Positions 45,432-55,808 of a DNA stretch of 64,000 nt are shown here, in pieces. The first letter of the stretch is position 1, and every line of letters begins with the position of its first letter. This DNA is from an uncultured Sutterella sp. (GTDB lineage Bacteria; Pseudomonadota; Gammaproteobacteria; Burkholderiales; Burkholderiaceae_F). The stretch spans positions 155,109 to 219,108 of the forward strand of contig UQYP01000003.1 of the NCBI GenBank assembly GCA_900545335.1, written 5' to 3'. Below the pieces are notes generated by a model that saw only the letters and a list, made by a program, of their open reading frames with translations, was not told the origin of the DNA and did not search any database. Made by a program: the position numbers and the translations under genes.

Positions 45432-48400
45432 ATGTCTAACACCGCTTCGATGTTTACTTTAATGGCCACAAGCGCACTGTCTGATTTCAGAGCTGCGCGC
45501 CTTTTAAAGCAAATTCGTCAAGTTGCGCCTCAAGCGCAGGGAATTTCTGCCCGTTTCGTGCATTTCGTGCATGCCCAAAGACCGCTCACAGAAGATGAAA
45601 GCGCCCGTTTGCAGGCGCTTTTGCATTATGGCTTTGAAACTAAAGATGTTGAGCCTGATGCGACCTTCATGGTTATTCCGAGATTGGGCACTATCAGCCC
45701 CTGGGCCAGTAAAGCAACCGATATTGCTCACAACTGCGGCCTTGACGTCATCGTTCGCATTGAACGCGGAACACTCTATAGTGTTGATTTTGGCGGCAAT
45801 GTCCCCGAACAAGCGGTTCTTACTCAAGTAGCGGGCGTTCTTCATGACCGCATGACAGAAAGCGTTGTTGACGCAAAGGTTAAAGCCGAAACACTCTTTA
45901 CGGAATTGCCCGGCAAACCCATGGTAACAGTGGACCTGCTCAAAGAAGGCCGCCAAGCTTTGGCTGATGCCAACCTCTCTATGGGTCTGGCAATGAGTGA
46001 AGATGAAATTGATTACCTCACTGATGCTTTCACCAAAGCCAAGCGTAATCCCACCGATGTCGAACTGATGATGTTCGCTCAGGCCAATTCCGAACACTGC
46101 CGCCATAAGATCTTTAATGCGAAGTGGACGATTGACGGCAAGGATGAGGAAAAGACCCTCTTCGGAATGATTCGCGAAACGCATAAGGCTCATCCGGACG
46201 GAACGATCGTAGCTTATTCCGATAACGCTGCTATTTTTGAAGGCGCGAAAGTCCCGCGTCTTTATCCGAGAACGGCTCCGGGTGAAGCATTCGGCCGAGT
46301 TTTTACCGAAGACGAAGAATTAACTCACACGGTCTTTAAGGTTGAAACACACAACCACCCGACGGCCATTTCGCCTTTCCCGGGAGCCTCAACGGGCTCG
46401 GGCGGAGAAATCCGTGATGAAGGCGCTACGGGCCGCGGAGCTCGTCCGAAGGCCGGTCTTTGCGGTTTCACGGTCTCTTCACTGCAATTACCTGAGGCTC
46501 ATCAGGATTGGGAAAACGATAAAGACGTGACCGTGAGCGACGATAAAGACGCTAAGGTTTACGGCAAACCCAACCGTATTGCCTCTGCGCTTTCCATCAT
46601 GATTGACGGTCCTTTGGGTGCTGCAGCTTTTAATAATGAATTCGGACGCCCCAATGTTTTGGGTTACTTCCGTGTGTTTGAAAATAACGTGGCAGGCACC
46701 CGCTACGGCTACCATAAGCCGATTATGCTGGCGGGCGGCATCGGCAACATCCGCCATGATCAGACGCACAAAACGTCGTTGCCTCCCGGAACGCTCTTAA
46801 TCAGTTTGGGCGGCCCCGGTATGCGTATCGGTTTGGGGGGCGGCGCTGCCAGCTCCATGACGACGGGCTCAAACTCCGAAGCGCTTGACTTTGACAGCGT
46901 TCAGCGCGGCAATCCTGAAATGGAACGCCGAGCTCAGGAAGTGATCGATCGCTGCTGGGCAAGCGGAGAAAATAACCCGATTTTGGCCATTCATGATGTG
47001 GGCGCAGGCGGCTTATCCAACGCCATGCCTGAATTGGCTGATCTCTCAGGCCACGGAGCCAAGCTTGATCTCACTAAAGTGCCGGTTGAAGAAAGCGGTA
47101 TGAGCCCGCTTGAAATCTGGTGCAACGAAAGCCAGGAAAGATATTCAATCGCCATTGCTCCTCAATCGCTTGAACAGTTTGATGCCATCTGCAAACGCGA
47201 ACGCTGCCCCTATGCCGTTTTAGGCACCATCAGCGAAGACAACAATCTCGTTGTTGCACGTGAAAAAGAAGAAAGCCCTGCAGTGGATATGCCGATGGAA
47301 GTGCTTTTAGGAAAAGCACCCCGCATGCACCGCACGGTTGAACATACTGAACAGAAGCTTCCCGCCTTTAATGCAAAGGGCATTGACTTAGCTAAGGCCG
47401 TGAAGGATGTTTTGCGTCATCCGACCGTGGGCTCGAAGAGCTTCTTAATCACCATCGGTGACCGAACGGTGGGCGGTCTTGTGCATCGTGATCAGATGGT
47501 TGGCCCCTGGCAGGTGCCGGTGGCTGACGCTGCAGTAACGAACATCAGCTTCGTAGGCCATCGCGGTGAAGCGATGAGTATGGGCGAAAGAACCCCGTTG
47601 GCTATTGCCGATGCAGCAGCTGCAAGCCGTATGGCAATCGGTGAAGCCATCACCAATATTGCAAGCGCCGATATCGAACTGGGACTTGTGAAGCTTTCTG
47701 CCAACTGGATGGCTGCCTGTGGCACGAAGGGTGAAGATGCCAAGCTCTATGATGCTGTGAAGGCTGCAAGCCTCTTGTGCCAAAAGATCGGCTTAGCTAT
47801 TCCTGTCGGTAAGGACAGCCTTTCGATGAAGACCACGTGGGACGATGAAGGCGAAAAGAAGACGGTTACCTCTCCTGTTTCTCTCATCGTTTCGGCTGCA
47901 GCTCCGGTGCGTGATGTTCGCCTGTCGCTTACCCCTGAACTTAACACGAAGACGCCTTCAGTCTTAATCGCTTTTGACTTAGGCCACGGCCAAAACCGTA
48001 TGGCGGGCTCCATTCTTTCTCAAGTGACCCAGCAATTCGGCTGCGTCACACCGGATTTAGATCAACCGGAAAAACTTCAGGCTTTTGTGAAGCTTGTAAG
48101 AAAACTGACGCTTGCCGGCTGCGTCTTGGCTTACCATGACCGCTCTGACGGCGGTTTGCTGGCAACGGTTGCTGAAATGATGTTTGCCGGTCACTGCGGT
48201 GCCCGTATTGATATCACATCTATGGCTCAATCGGCACAGGCCGAAAAAGTGCTTCCGGTGCTCTTTAACGAAGAGTTGGGTGCTGTGCTTCAGGTGAGAG
48301 CCGACCGAGTCGAAGAAATCCACGCAGCTGTCAAGGATGCCGGATTGACCGACTGCACGCACTTTATCGGCGAAGTCACCTCCGATGATAAGCTTCACAT

Positions 48401-49379
48401 TGAAGCCCACGGCAGTGAACTTTATGCAGAAGCTCGAGGCGAACTTCAAAAGGCCTGGACGGAAGTATCCTGGCAGATTGCCCGCATGCGTGATAATCCC
48501 GCCTGTGCTGATCAGGAATATGCCCGCTGCACGGATGAAAACGATACGGGACTCTTTGTCCGCACATCGTTTGATACCGAAGAAGATGTGGCTGCGCCCT
48601 TCATCGCTACGGGAGTTCGTCCGAGAATCGCGATTTTGCGCGAGCAGGGTGTGAACAGTCAGACCGAAATGGCAGCTGCCTTTACACGCGCTGGCTTTGA
48701 AGCCGTTGACGTGCATATGACCGATTTACTCACGGGCAGAAGCGATCTTAAGGATTTCGCAGGTCTTGCTGCCTGTGGCGGTTTCTCCTACGGTGACGTA
48801 TTGGGTGCCGGCGGCGGGTGGGCCACGACAATTTTGCGTAACCCCAAGATGGTCGATATGTTCTCGGCGTTCTTTAACCGTCCTGATACATTTGCCTTAG
48901 GTATTTGCAACGGTTGTCAGATGATGAGTCATCTGCGTAACATTATTCCCGGAGCAAGTCACTGGCCGCAGTTTGTCCGCAACATCAGCGAACAATTCGA
49001 AGCCCGCTTGGTTGAAGTTGAGATCATGAAGAGTCCCTCCATCTTCTTTGACGGGATGCAGGGCAGCATGATGCCGATCGTGAACTCGCACGGTGAAGGT
49101 CACGTACAGTGGTTGAATGCCGAAGATGCCAAGCTCGCGACTTTAGCGGCCCGTTATGTGGATTCCTCAGGTCGTCCGACTGAAGTCTATCCCTTCAACC
49201 CGAACGGCTCTCCTGACGGAATCACCGGTGTGACGACACCTGACGGTCGCTTTACCATCATGATGCCGCACCCGGAACGTACGCATCGCACAGTTCAGAT
49301 GAGCTGGGCCCCGGATACACAGGGTGAATTCAGCCCCTGGATGCGAATGTTCAGAAACGCCAGAAAATTTGTCGGGTAA
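45432..49379 (+). CDS. purL: Phosphoribosylformylglycinamidine synthase
   Basis: Large single-chain PurL of purine synthesis, ATP- and glutamine-dependent. N-terminal PurS-like region, two AIR-synthase-like domains (FKVETHNHPTAISPFPGASTG trimmed here to its start FKVETHNHPT; GGAASSM; GKDSLSMKT) and the C-terminal glutaminase with Cys in GICNGCQ and His in PHPER; 1315 residues from the ATG at 45432. A TATAAT at 45373-45378 is a possible -10. Confidence 0.97.
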   Translation: MSNTASMFTLMATSALSDFRAARLLKQIRQVAPQAQGISARFVHFVHAQRPLTEDESARLQALLHYGFETKDVEPDATFMVIPRLGTISPWASKATDIAHNCGLDVIVRIERGTLYSVDFGGNVPEQAVLTQVAGVLHDRMTESVVDAKVKAETLFTELPGKPMVTVDLLKEGRQALADANLSMGLAMSEDEIDYLTDAFTKAKRNPTDVELMMFAQANSEHCRHKIFNAKWTIDGKDEEKTLFGMIRETHKAHPDGTIVAYSDNAAIFEGAKVPRLYPRTAPGEAFGRVFTEDEELTHTVFKVETHNHPTAISPFPGASTGSGGEIRDEGATGRGARPKAGLCGFTVSSLQLPEAHQDWENDKDVTVSDDKDAKVYGKPNRIASALSIMIDGPLGAAAFNNEFGRPNVLGYFRVFENNVAGTRYGYHKPIMLAGGIGNIRHDQTHKTSLPPGTLLISLGGPGMRIGLGGGAASSMTTGSNSEALDFDSVQRGNPEMERRAQEVIDRCWASGENNPILAIHDVGAGGLSNAMPELADLSGHGAKLDLTKVPVEESGMSPLEIWCNESQERYSIAIAPQSLEQFDAICKRERCPYAVLGTISEDNNLVVAREKEESPAVDMPMEVLLGKAPRMHRTVEHTEQKLPAFNAKGIDLAKAVKDVLRHPTVGSKSFLITIGDRTVGGLVHRDQMVGPWQVPVADAAVTNISFVGHRGEAMSMGERTPLAIADAAAASRMAIGEAITNIASADIELGLVKLSANWMAACGTKGEDAKLYDAVKAASLLCQKIGLAIPVGKDSLSMKTTWDDEGEKKTVTSPVSLIVSAAAPVRDVRLSLTPELNTKTPSVLIAFDLGHGQNRMAGSILSQVTQQFGCVTPDLDQPEKLQAFVKLVRKLTLAGCVLAYHDRSDGGLLATVAEMMFAGHCGARIDITSMAQSAQAEKVLPVLFNEELGAVLQVRADRVEEIHAAVKDAGLTDCTHFIGEVTSDDKLHIEAHGSELYAEARGELQKAWTEVSWQIARMRDNPACADQEYARCTDENDTGLFVRTSFDTEEDVAAPFIATGVRPRIAILREQGVNSQTEMAAAFTRAGFEAVDVHMTDLLTGRSDLKDFAGLAACGGFSYGDVLGAGGGWATTILRNPKMVDMFSAFFNRPDTFALGICNGCQMMSHLRNIIPGASHWPQFVRNISEQFEARLVEVEIMKSPSIFFDGMQGSMMPIVNSHGEGHVQWLNAEDAKLATLAARYVDSSGRPTEVYPFNPNGSPDGITGVTTPDGRFTIMMPHPERTHRTVQMSWAPDTQGEFSPWMRMFRNARKFVG

Positions 49380-49400
49380 TTTCCGAATAAATTGATGGTC

Positions 49401-49436
49401 GGCCTTTGCTCTTCTTTGTGGGGCAAAGGCCTTTTT
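49401..49436 (+). terminator. Intrinsic terminator after purL
   Basis: GGCCTTTGC / GCAAAGGCC stem followed by TTTTT. Its position shows that the next gene starts at 49455, not upstream. Confidence 0.8.
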
Positions 49437-49454
49437 GCTTTTGAAAGGAAAATT

Positions 49455-50093
49455 ATGCCTTTTGATCTTTGGGTAAGTTTTACGATAGCAGCGGCGGTGC
49501 TTGCTGTAGCACCGGGACCTGACAATCTCTTCGTTTTACTGCAGTCAGCCATGTATGGGGCAAAAGCCGGGATTTTTGTCACGTTGGGATTGTGTGTCGG
49601 TGTTTTGATTCAGACGCTTATGGCAGCGTTTGGCGTTGCTGCAGTTGTCGCTGCCTCTCCGACACTATTGCTGATTGTGCAGCTTGCAGGTGCTGCTTAT
49701 TTACTTTATTTAGCCTGGGGCGCCTGGAGAGCACCGGTCGGGGACGATGGCGGGGAATCAGGAAAAAAATATCCTAAACTCACAAATTTTCAGCTCTGGA
49801 GGCGCGGTATTTTAATGAATATCACCAACCCCAAAGTGCTGATTTTCTTTTTAGCGTTCTTTCCGCAGTTTATTATTAAAGGCTCAACTGAAACTCAAGT
49901 GATGGTTCAGATGCTTATTATGGGTCTGACCTTTTTAGCTTGTACGCTTGTTGTCTTCTGTACGGTCGCCTGGTGCGCAGGAACTTTAGCCGACCGATTG
50001 CGCAGTCCGAAAGTTCAGACTATCCTGAATAAAACAAGTGCTGTCATTTTCATCATTTTGGCTGTGTCCACTTTGCTTTGGAAAGCCAACTGA
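49455..50093 (+). CDS. LysE/RhtB family amino-acid exporter
   Basis: Inner-membrane exporter family. 212 residues with about six hydrophobic segments and the signature VAPGPDNLFVLLQSAMYG near the N-terminus and GILMNITNPKVLIFFLAFFP in the middle. AAGGA precedes the ATG at 49455. The MFS gene follows after 12 bp, so the two are co-transcribed. Confidence 0.88.
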   Translation: MPFDLWVSFTIAAAVLAVAPGPDNLFVLLQSAMYGAKAGIFVTLGLCVGVLIQTLMAAFGVAAVVAASPTLLLIVQLAGAAYLLYLAWGAWRAPVGDDGGESGKKYPKLTNFQLWRRGILMNITNPKVLIFFLAFFPQFIIKGSTETQVMVQMLIMGLTFLACTLVVFCTVAWCAGTLADRLRSPKVQTILNKTSAVIFIILAVSTLLWKAN

Positions 50094-50105
50094 CGGACAA
50101 ATACT

Positions 50106-51332
50106 ATGGATGCAACGCGTAAACAGGACATTGTGCTTATCACCTTGTTGGGTGTTGCGCACGGCTTGTCTCACTATTTTCATCTGATTATTCCGCCGCT
50201 TTTCCCCTGGATCATGCCCGAGTTTGACGCCTCATTTGCTCAAATGGGTGCGGTCATGACGATCTTTTTTATTACGAGTTCGCTTGGGCAGGCAACAACG
50301 GGCTTTCTCGTTGATAAATTGGGACCGAAGGTCTGTTTATACGGCGGCGTGAGTTTACTGATGATCGCAGGGTTTCTCTTTAGCGCTGCACAAAGCTATT
50401 GGTGGTTCTATCCGGTTGCAGCCTGTGCGGGACTGGGTAACAGCGTTTTTCATCCGACGGACTATTCGATTATGAACCGCTGTATCACTCAGGACCGACT
50501 TCCCTTCGCTTTTTCGATACATACGGTTGTGGGCAACATCGGCTGGGCCTTAGCGCCCATCTTTATGGTGGGAGTGGCGACTTTTACGTGCAGCTGGCGT
50601 TTGGCAGCGGCTACGGCAGGCATCATGGCTTTGCTCGTTTTATTGTCATTAGTGCTTCATAACAGCTTATTTGATCAGGCTCTCAAACTAGATAGGGGAC
50701 TCACAGCCGAGGAGAAGAAAACAGACCGAAAAGCCGATATCGGTTTCGGCTTTTTAAAGCTTCTTGCGGTTTGGCTCTGCTTTTTATTTTTCTTCTGCAA
50801 TTCCTTTGCGCTGGGAATTCTTCAAAACTTTGCGCCGTCCATTTTTGAAGCCACTTATCACGTGGGACTTGAAGTGGCTACGGGCGGTTTAACCAGTTAC
50901 ATGATCGGCTCCATCATCGGCATTCTTTTAGGGGCCTATGTTGCTAAAGCCATTAAGCGCAGTGATTACGTCATTGCGGCAACCATGTCGGTTTCAGCCG
51001 TCATGGCGATTTTGCTTGCCTCTCAATGGCTGGGACCCAAGAGTGTCTTGCCGCTTATGGGCATCATGGGTTTTGGGGTAGGGCTTGCTACACCATCGCG
51101 CGACCTTTTAATCCGCGGGGCGTGTATGAAGTTTTTGGGCACGAACAGCTTCGGACGCGTCTATGGTTTTACCTACTGCGGCATGGATGTAGGGCAAACT
51201 CTTGCGCCTCTTGTAGTAGGGCCGTTGCTTGATGCGGGCCTCTTTTCGCTTGCGCTTGTCCTCGTGGGGACCTTCCAAACTTTGGCACTTCTCACAGCTT
51301 TGGGTGTAGGACAGCAAAAAGAAAAGGCCTGA
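50106..51332 (+). CDS. Major facilitator superfamily transporter
   Basis: 408 residues with about twelve membrane segments; the N-terminal segment LLGVAHGLSHYFHLIIPPLFP and the loop GFLVDKLGPKVCLYGG are MFS-like. Substrate not recognisable. Downstream of the LysE exporter in the same unit and convergent with the PpiC gene. Confidence 0.85.
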   Translation: MDATRKQDIVLITLLGVAHGLSHYFHLIIPPLFPWIMPEFDASFAQMGAVMTIFFITSSLGQATTGFLVDKLGPKVCLYGGVSLLMIAGFLFSAAQSYWWFYPVAACAGLGNSVFHPTDYSIMNRCITQDRLPFAFSIHTVVGNIGWALAPIFMVGVATFTCSWRLAAATAGIMALLVLLSLVLHNSLFDQALKLDRGLTAEEKKTDRKADIGFGFLKLLAVWLCFLFFFCNSFALGILQNFAPSIFEATYHVGLEVATGGLTSYMIGSIIGILLGAYVAKAIKRSDYVIAATMSVSAVMAILLASQWLGPKSVLPLMGIMGFGVGLATPSRDLLIRGACMKFLGTNSFGRVYGFTYCGMDVGQTLAPLVVGPLLDAGLFSLALVLVGTFQTLALLTALGVGQQKEKA

Positions 51333-51340
51333 TAAGTGAA

Positions 51341-51363
51341 AAGCCCCGAATTCGGGGCTTTTA
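51341..51363. terminator. Bidirectional terminator between MFS and PpiC genes
   Basis: AAGCCCCGAA/TTCGGGGCTT perfect stem with T runs on both strands (TTTTA on plus, TTTTC on minus). Confidence 0.75.
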
Positions 51364-51381
51364 CGTGAGTCGGGAAGAGAA

Positions 51382-52176
51382 TTATTTACCGACTTTGATG
51401 TTGGCTTTTTGGAAGAGTTCCTGAATGTTTTGCTGAACCTTCGTTTGAACCAACATATTCTTGTAATGGTCTTTGCTCTTATTGTATTCGGGGAAGAGCT
51501 CGGCCTTGCGGGAGTCATCAACCTTAATGATGTAGTAGCCGCCGTTGGCACGAACAGGCACTTCGGTGTAATCGCCGTCATCCAAAGAACGGATGGCTAA
51601 GCCCACCAATTGCGGGAAGTTGGCTGAAGACGTCCAGTTGTCGATCTTGCCGCCCTTATCCTTCGTGCTTTGATCAACGGAGTACTTCTTGGCGACATCA
51701 GCAAACTTGTCGCCGTCCTTTAGGGCTTCGGTGACTTTCTTTGCATCGGCTTCGGTTCTCACCGCAATGACGCTCACCTTATATTCCTTATCGCCGTAGG
51801 CCTTCTTTTGTTCTTCGTAGAACTTCTTCACGTCGGCATCCTTGACAGGATTCTTCTTGGCGAAGTCAGCGATCAGGGCATTGATTAACACGCTGTCGCG
51901 GGCGTTATTGATGGCATCACGCACTTCAGCACGGTTGGCCAACTTCTGACGGTTAGCTTCCTGCAGCAAAACTTCTTTTTGAATAAGCTGATTGCGAACC
52001 TGCATTTCGAGTTCAGGCGTACGCTTCTGACCGTTTTTGACGATCTGCTTGATGATTTTTTCCTGAGCTTGAACAGAGATCGTCTTACCGTTGACCGTGA
52101 CAGCCTGAGGAGCCGCCAATGCCATCGTAGAGGCTAAGGCCAAAGACAAACCGATGACTAATGCTTTGTGTTGCAT
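51382..52176 (-). CDS. Periplasmic parvulin-type peptidyl-prolyl isomerase
   Basis: Signal peptide (MQHKALVIGLSLALAS, cleavage after ALA near residue 22), a SurA-like N-terminal helical domain, then a PpiC domain (YKVSVIAVRTEADAKKV, GKIDNWTSSANFPQL, NGGYYIIKVDDSRKA); 264 residues. Start at 52176 with GAGG six bases upstream. Role in folding of outer-membrane or periplasmic proteins. It follows yciB. Confidence 0.9.
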   Translation of the reverse strand: MQHKALVIGLSLALASTMALAAPQAVTVNGKTISVQAQEKIIKQIVKNGQKRTPELEMQVRNQLIQKEVLLQEANRQKLANRAEVRDAINNARDSVLINALIADFAKKNPVKDADVKKFYEEQKKAYGDKEYKVSVIAVRTEADAKKVTEALKDGDKFADVAKKYSVDQSTKDKGGKIDNWTSSANFPQLVGLAIRSLDDGDYTEVPVRANGGYYIIKVDDSRKAELFPEYNKSKDHYKNMLVQTKVQQNIQELFQKANIKVGK

Positions 52177-52203
52177 AAATATCCTCAATAACTAATAGAG
52201 TAA

Positions 52204-52803
52204 TTAAATGTCATTCTTCGTATTTTGCGCTTCTTCAGCGTATTTGGCGACATAGAATCCGAGCCCAATTGTAAAAAGAAGTGTCAGGCCCAAAAGCCCG
52301 AAGAGCTTGAAGTCTACCCAAATATCCATACTGAAAGTGTAAGCCACAAAAAGATTAACAATGCCGATTAAGATCAGAAAAACCAGACAGCCGTTTTCAA
52401 CCTTTCTCCAGGCAAAATCAGGCAGCGTTAATCCCGAAAAAACCGTTTTGATGTAATCCTTCTTCCCAATACGGCCGAAAATTAAAATAGCCGCAAAAAG
52501 CCAATAAAGCAGCGTGGGTTTCCATTGAATGAAGGCAGGATCCTGAAAGGCAATCGTCATGCCGCCGAAGAGCACCACTAAAACTGTAGAGAAAACAGCC
52601 ATTTTCGAGGGTTTTTCGCCTTTCATGAAAATGACGCCCATTTGAATAAGGCTCGCAACGATAATGACAGCCGTCGCCGTCACAATGGGAATCAGATCGG
52701 TCGGTACCGGAACATAGGGGGTGAGTTCTGCTGTGTAGGAACCGGCTAACTTAAAGGCCACAAAAAAGCAGATGACAGGCAGTAGATCAAAGAAAGCCTT
52801 CAC
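52204..52803 (-). CDS. yciB: Inner membrane protein YciB (septation protein A family)
   Basis: Small five- to six-segment membrane protein of 199 residues linked to cell-envelope synthesis and septation. Family motifs seen: FFDLLPVICFFVAF at the N-terminus and FGRIGKKDYIKTVF mid-protein, followed by AWRKVENGC. It is followed 27 bp later by the PpiC gene, the usual neighbour in betaproteobacteria. Confidence 0.93.
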   Translation of the reverse strand: MKAFFDLLPVICFFVAFKLAGSYTAELTPYVPVPTDLIPIVTATAVIIVASLIQMGVIFMKGEKPSKMAVFSTVLVVLFGGMTIAFQDPAFIQWKPTLLYWLFAAILIFGRIGKKDYIKTVFSGLTLPDFAWRKVENGCLVFLILIGIVNLFVAYTFSMDIWVDFKLFGLLGLTLLFTIGLGFYVAKYAEEAQNTKNDI

Positions 52804-52978
52804 AATGATTTTTCCAAATACTGATCAAAAACAGCGCCACTATAGCGCAAAGGCGATCCGTATGCGTAAAATCGCAATCTTTGGAAACACTTTCTTCAAT
52901 AAGTTCCAAATATTGTGGCTCAAATCAATTAAACTCAATTCGTCTTTTTAATCTAAACGAAGCGAAGGATGACTGAGA

Positions 52979-55741
52979 ATGAATAAGAAAGTGAAATGGC
53001 TCTCGGCAGCAGGCATCATTATCGTTTGCGCCGTGGGTTATACATTTTGGCAAAAGGATACGAAAACACCTATGAACGAAACAAGTACGGCTGTTGAACA
53101 AATACAAAATGCACAAAAAATCGTGACGGTTGAAGGCGTGACGGAATACCGTTTGGCAAACGGCCTTAAAGTGCTGCTTTTCCCGGATTCCAGCAAACCC
53201 ACCATTACCGTTAATATGACCTACCTCGTGGGCTCCCGCCATGAAGGGTACGGAGAGACGGGGATGGCTCACCTGCTTGAACACTTAATGTTTAAGGGCT
53301 CGAAAAATTATCCCGAACCCACCAAGGAATTCACGCGCCGCGGCTTTAAGATGAACGGCTCCACGTGGCTTGACCGCACGAACTACTTCGTCTCCTTTAA
53401 TGCCGTGGACGATAACCTTGACTGGGCGCTGGGGTGGAGCGCTGACGCCATGACAAATTCCTTCATTGCGCAAAAGGATCTCGATACCGAGATGACCGTT
53501 GTGCGAAATGAATTTGAAATGGGAGAAAACAATCCCGTAAGTGTCCTTCTTAAGCGCATGCAGTCCGTTCTTTTTGACTGGCACAACTACGGCAACAGCA
53601 CAATCGGTGCCCGAAGCGACATTGAGCACGTCAAAATTGAAAATCTTCAGGCTTTCTATCGTAAGTACTACCAGCCAGATAATGCCGTGCTGATGGTGGC
53701 AGGCAAATTTGACGAAGCAGAAACCTTAAAGAAGATTGAACGCATTTTCGGTGCTATTCCGAAACCCACACGAGTTTTGCAGGATGAGTGGACCGAAGAG
53801 CCTGTGGCTGACGGCCCGCGTACCTTTGAAATCCGCAGAGCTGGGGAAATGACAGTGGTCGCTGTGGGCTACCGCATTCCGGCAGCGCTGCATCCTGATG
53901 CTCAACTGATTAATTTAGGCGCTGATGTCTTAGGCGATACGCCTCGCGGAAGACTACATAAGGCACTCGTTGAAACGGGTCTTGCTACTCAGGTCTTTGC
54001 CTGGCCCATGCCTGCGCACGATCCGGGCTTAGCCATGTTCGGAGCCATGCTGCCTAAAGACGCAGATATTGAAAAAGCGAAGAAAGTTTTAATTGAAACC
54101 GTTGAAGGGACGTTTGATAAAGAATCACTTCAGGACGAAGAGCTGTCTCTCATGGCTCGTGAAGAAAAAACACTCTATGAGAGAACCTTTGCCGATCCTG
54201 AAACGTTCGGGGTGGATATCTCTGACTTCATTGCCTTGGGCGACTGGCGTTTATTCTTCATCCATCGTGACAGCTGGGAAGAAATGAAGGCTCAGGATGT
54301 GATGGACGCCTGGAAGCGCTACTTTGTACGTGATAACCGTGTAGTAGGGACCTTTATTCCTGATGCGAAACCTCAACGCGCTCAAATGTCGCCCGCTCCG
54401 ACACTTGATGAAGTGATCTCAAAGCATCAATTTAAAGAAGAGGGTCAGCAAGCCGAGGTCTTTGATTCGAGTCCGGCGAACCTCAATGCAAGAACCGAGC
54501 GCTTTGCAATCGGTGACGTGAATGTCGCTCTTTTGCCTAAAAAGACCCGCGGTGAAACGGTTGTGGTGCGTGCCCAGTTCCGCTTCGGCAATTATGAATC
54601 CAGAAGCAATACCCGCGCCATTGCCGCATTGATGAGTGCGATGCTTGAACGTGGAACGACCACAATGACGCGTGAGCAAATTAATGATGCCTTCACGAAA
54701 CTTCAGGTTGAAGGCGACATCGGTCAATTTACGACTACGCGCGAACATCTATCTGATGCCTTGAAACTCATGGGGCAATTGTGGACTCAGTCTGCTATGC
54801 CGGAAAAAGACTTCGAAGAGCTAAAAGCCGAATTTGCTAACGACGTACAGTCGAGAATGGATGACCCGCGTGTGCTTGCTCGTGATGCTATTACAGAGCA
54901 CTTCAATCACTACGATAAGAACGATCCACGGTATCGCCTAACGAGTAAAGAACTTAAAGCTTCCATTGAAAAAACGACGCTTGATGAAGTGAAAAACTTC
55001 TATAACACACAATACGGCACTGCTCGCGGCGAAATTTCTATAGTGGGTGACTTTGATGCTGAAAGCGTTCGCAATCAGCTTGAAGGATTACTCAAAGAAA
55101 AAGTTTCCCAAGTACCTTACGAAAGAATCGTTCGTGAACACTTCGATACACCGGCTACACGCATCATTATCGATACACCCGATAAAGAAAACGCTACTTT
55201 AGTTGCACGTTTTGACTTTGCTCATAATAAAGCGGAGCCTGATACTGATGCCATGCTTTTAGCAAACTGGATTTTTGGCGGCAGTACTGGACTTTCTAAC
55301 CGCTTAATGATGCGCCTGCGTCAAAAAGAGGGTTTAAGCTACGGCGTGGGTAGCAGCGTCAATATTCCGGCATTCGGCAACGATGCAAGCTGGAATATGC
55401 AGGCTATTCTGGCCCCACAAAATCTTCGTAAGGCCGAAGTCGCGCTTTATGAAGAAATTGACCGAGTGCTCAAAGAGGGTTTCACTCAGCAAGAACTAGA
55501 TGAAGCGAAAAAAGGCTTTATCGAGTACCGTGCTGTAAACCGCAGTCAGGATAACCTGATTGCCTATCACTGGGTCAACATGATGAATGAAGGCGAAGAC
55601 TGGAGCGAAGCGCAAAAGCGCGATGAAAATGTTCGCAATATGACGCTTGAGCAAGTTAATGCGGCTTTCCGAAAGATGGTTAACCGCAATGCTCTCACGG
55701 TTGTTTTAGCCGGCGATCAGAAAAAAGCAATGAACCAATAA
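52979..55741 (+). CDS. M16 family zinc metalloprotease, membrane-anchored
   Basis: Pitrilysin-type peptidase. An N-terminal hydrophobic anchor at residues 8-24, then an active M16 domain with HxxEH (H98-E101-H102) and the downstream Glu ligand at E178 in VRNEFEMGE. The C-terminal half (from about residue 500) is the second, non-catalytic M16 repeat (FGGSTGLSNRLMMRLRQKEG). 920 residues, consistent with two fused M16 halves. GAAGGA lies before the ATG. Predicted to face the periplasm. Confidence 0.92.
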   Translation: MNKKVKWLSAAGIIIVCAVGYTFWQKDTKTPMNETSTAVEQIQNAQKIVTVEGVTEYRLANGLKVLLFPDSSKPTITVNMTYLVGSRHEGYGETGMAHLLEHLMFKGSKNYPEPTKEFTRRGFKMNGSTWLDRTNYFVSFNAVDDNLDWALGWSADAMTNSFIAQKDLDTEMTVVRNEFEMGENNPVSVLLKRMQSVLFDWHNYGNSTIGARSDIEHVKIENLQAFYRKYYQPDNAVLMVAGKFDEAETLKKIERIFGAIPKPTRVLQDEWTEEPVADGPRTFEIRRAGEMTVVAVGYRIPAALHPDAQLINLGADVLGDTPRGRLHKALVETGLATQVFAWPMPAHDPGLAMFGAMLPKDADIEKAKKVLIETVEGTFDKESLQDEELSLMAREEKTLYERTFADPETFGVDISDFIALGDWRLFFIHRDSWEEMKAQDVMDAWKRYFVRDNRVVGTFIPDAKPQRAQMSPAPTLDEVISKHQFKEEGQQAEVFDSSPANLNARTERFAIGDVNVALLPKKTRGETVVVRAQFRFGNYESRSNTRAIAALMSAMLERGTTTMTREQINDAFTKLQVEGDIGQFTTTREHLSDALKLMGQLWTQSAMPEKDFEELKAEFANDVQSRMDDPRVLARDAITEHFNHYDKNDPRYRLTSKELKASIEKTTLDEVKNFYNTQYGTARGEISIVGDFDAESVRNQLEGLLKEKVSQVPYERIVREHFDTPATRIIIDTPDKENATLVARFDFAHNKAEPDTDAMLLANWIFGGSTGLSNRLMMRLRQKEGLSYGVGSSVNIPAFGNDASWNMQAILAPQNLRKAEVALYEEIDRVLKEGFTQQELDEAKKGFIEYRAVNRSQDNLIAYHWVNMMNEGEDWSEAQKRDENVRNMTLEQVNAAFRKMVNRNALTVVLAGDQKKAMNQ

Positions 55742-55758
55742 TCGCTATCTTCTTAAAG

Positions 55759-55799
55759 AAAACGGACAGTTGAATTTGAAACACTGTCCGTTTTTATTT
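55759..55799. terminator. Intrinsic terminator after the M16 gene
   Basis: Perfect 12-bp stem AAAACGGACAGT / ACTGTCCGTTTT followed by TTATTTA; usable from both directions. Confidence 0.8.
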
Positions 55800-55808
55800 A
55801 AGGTTCTA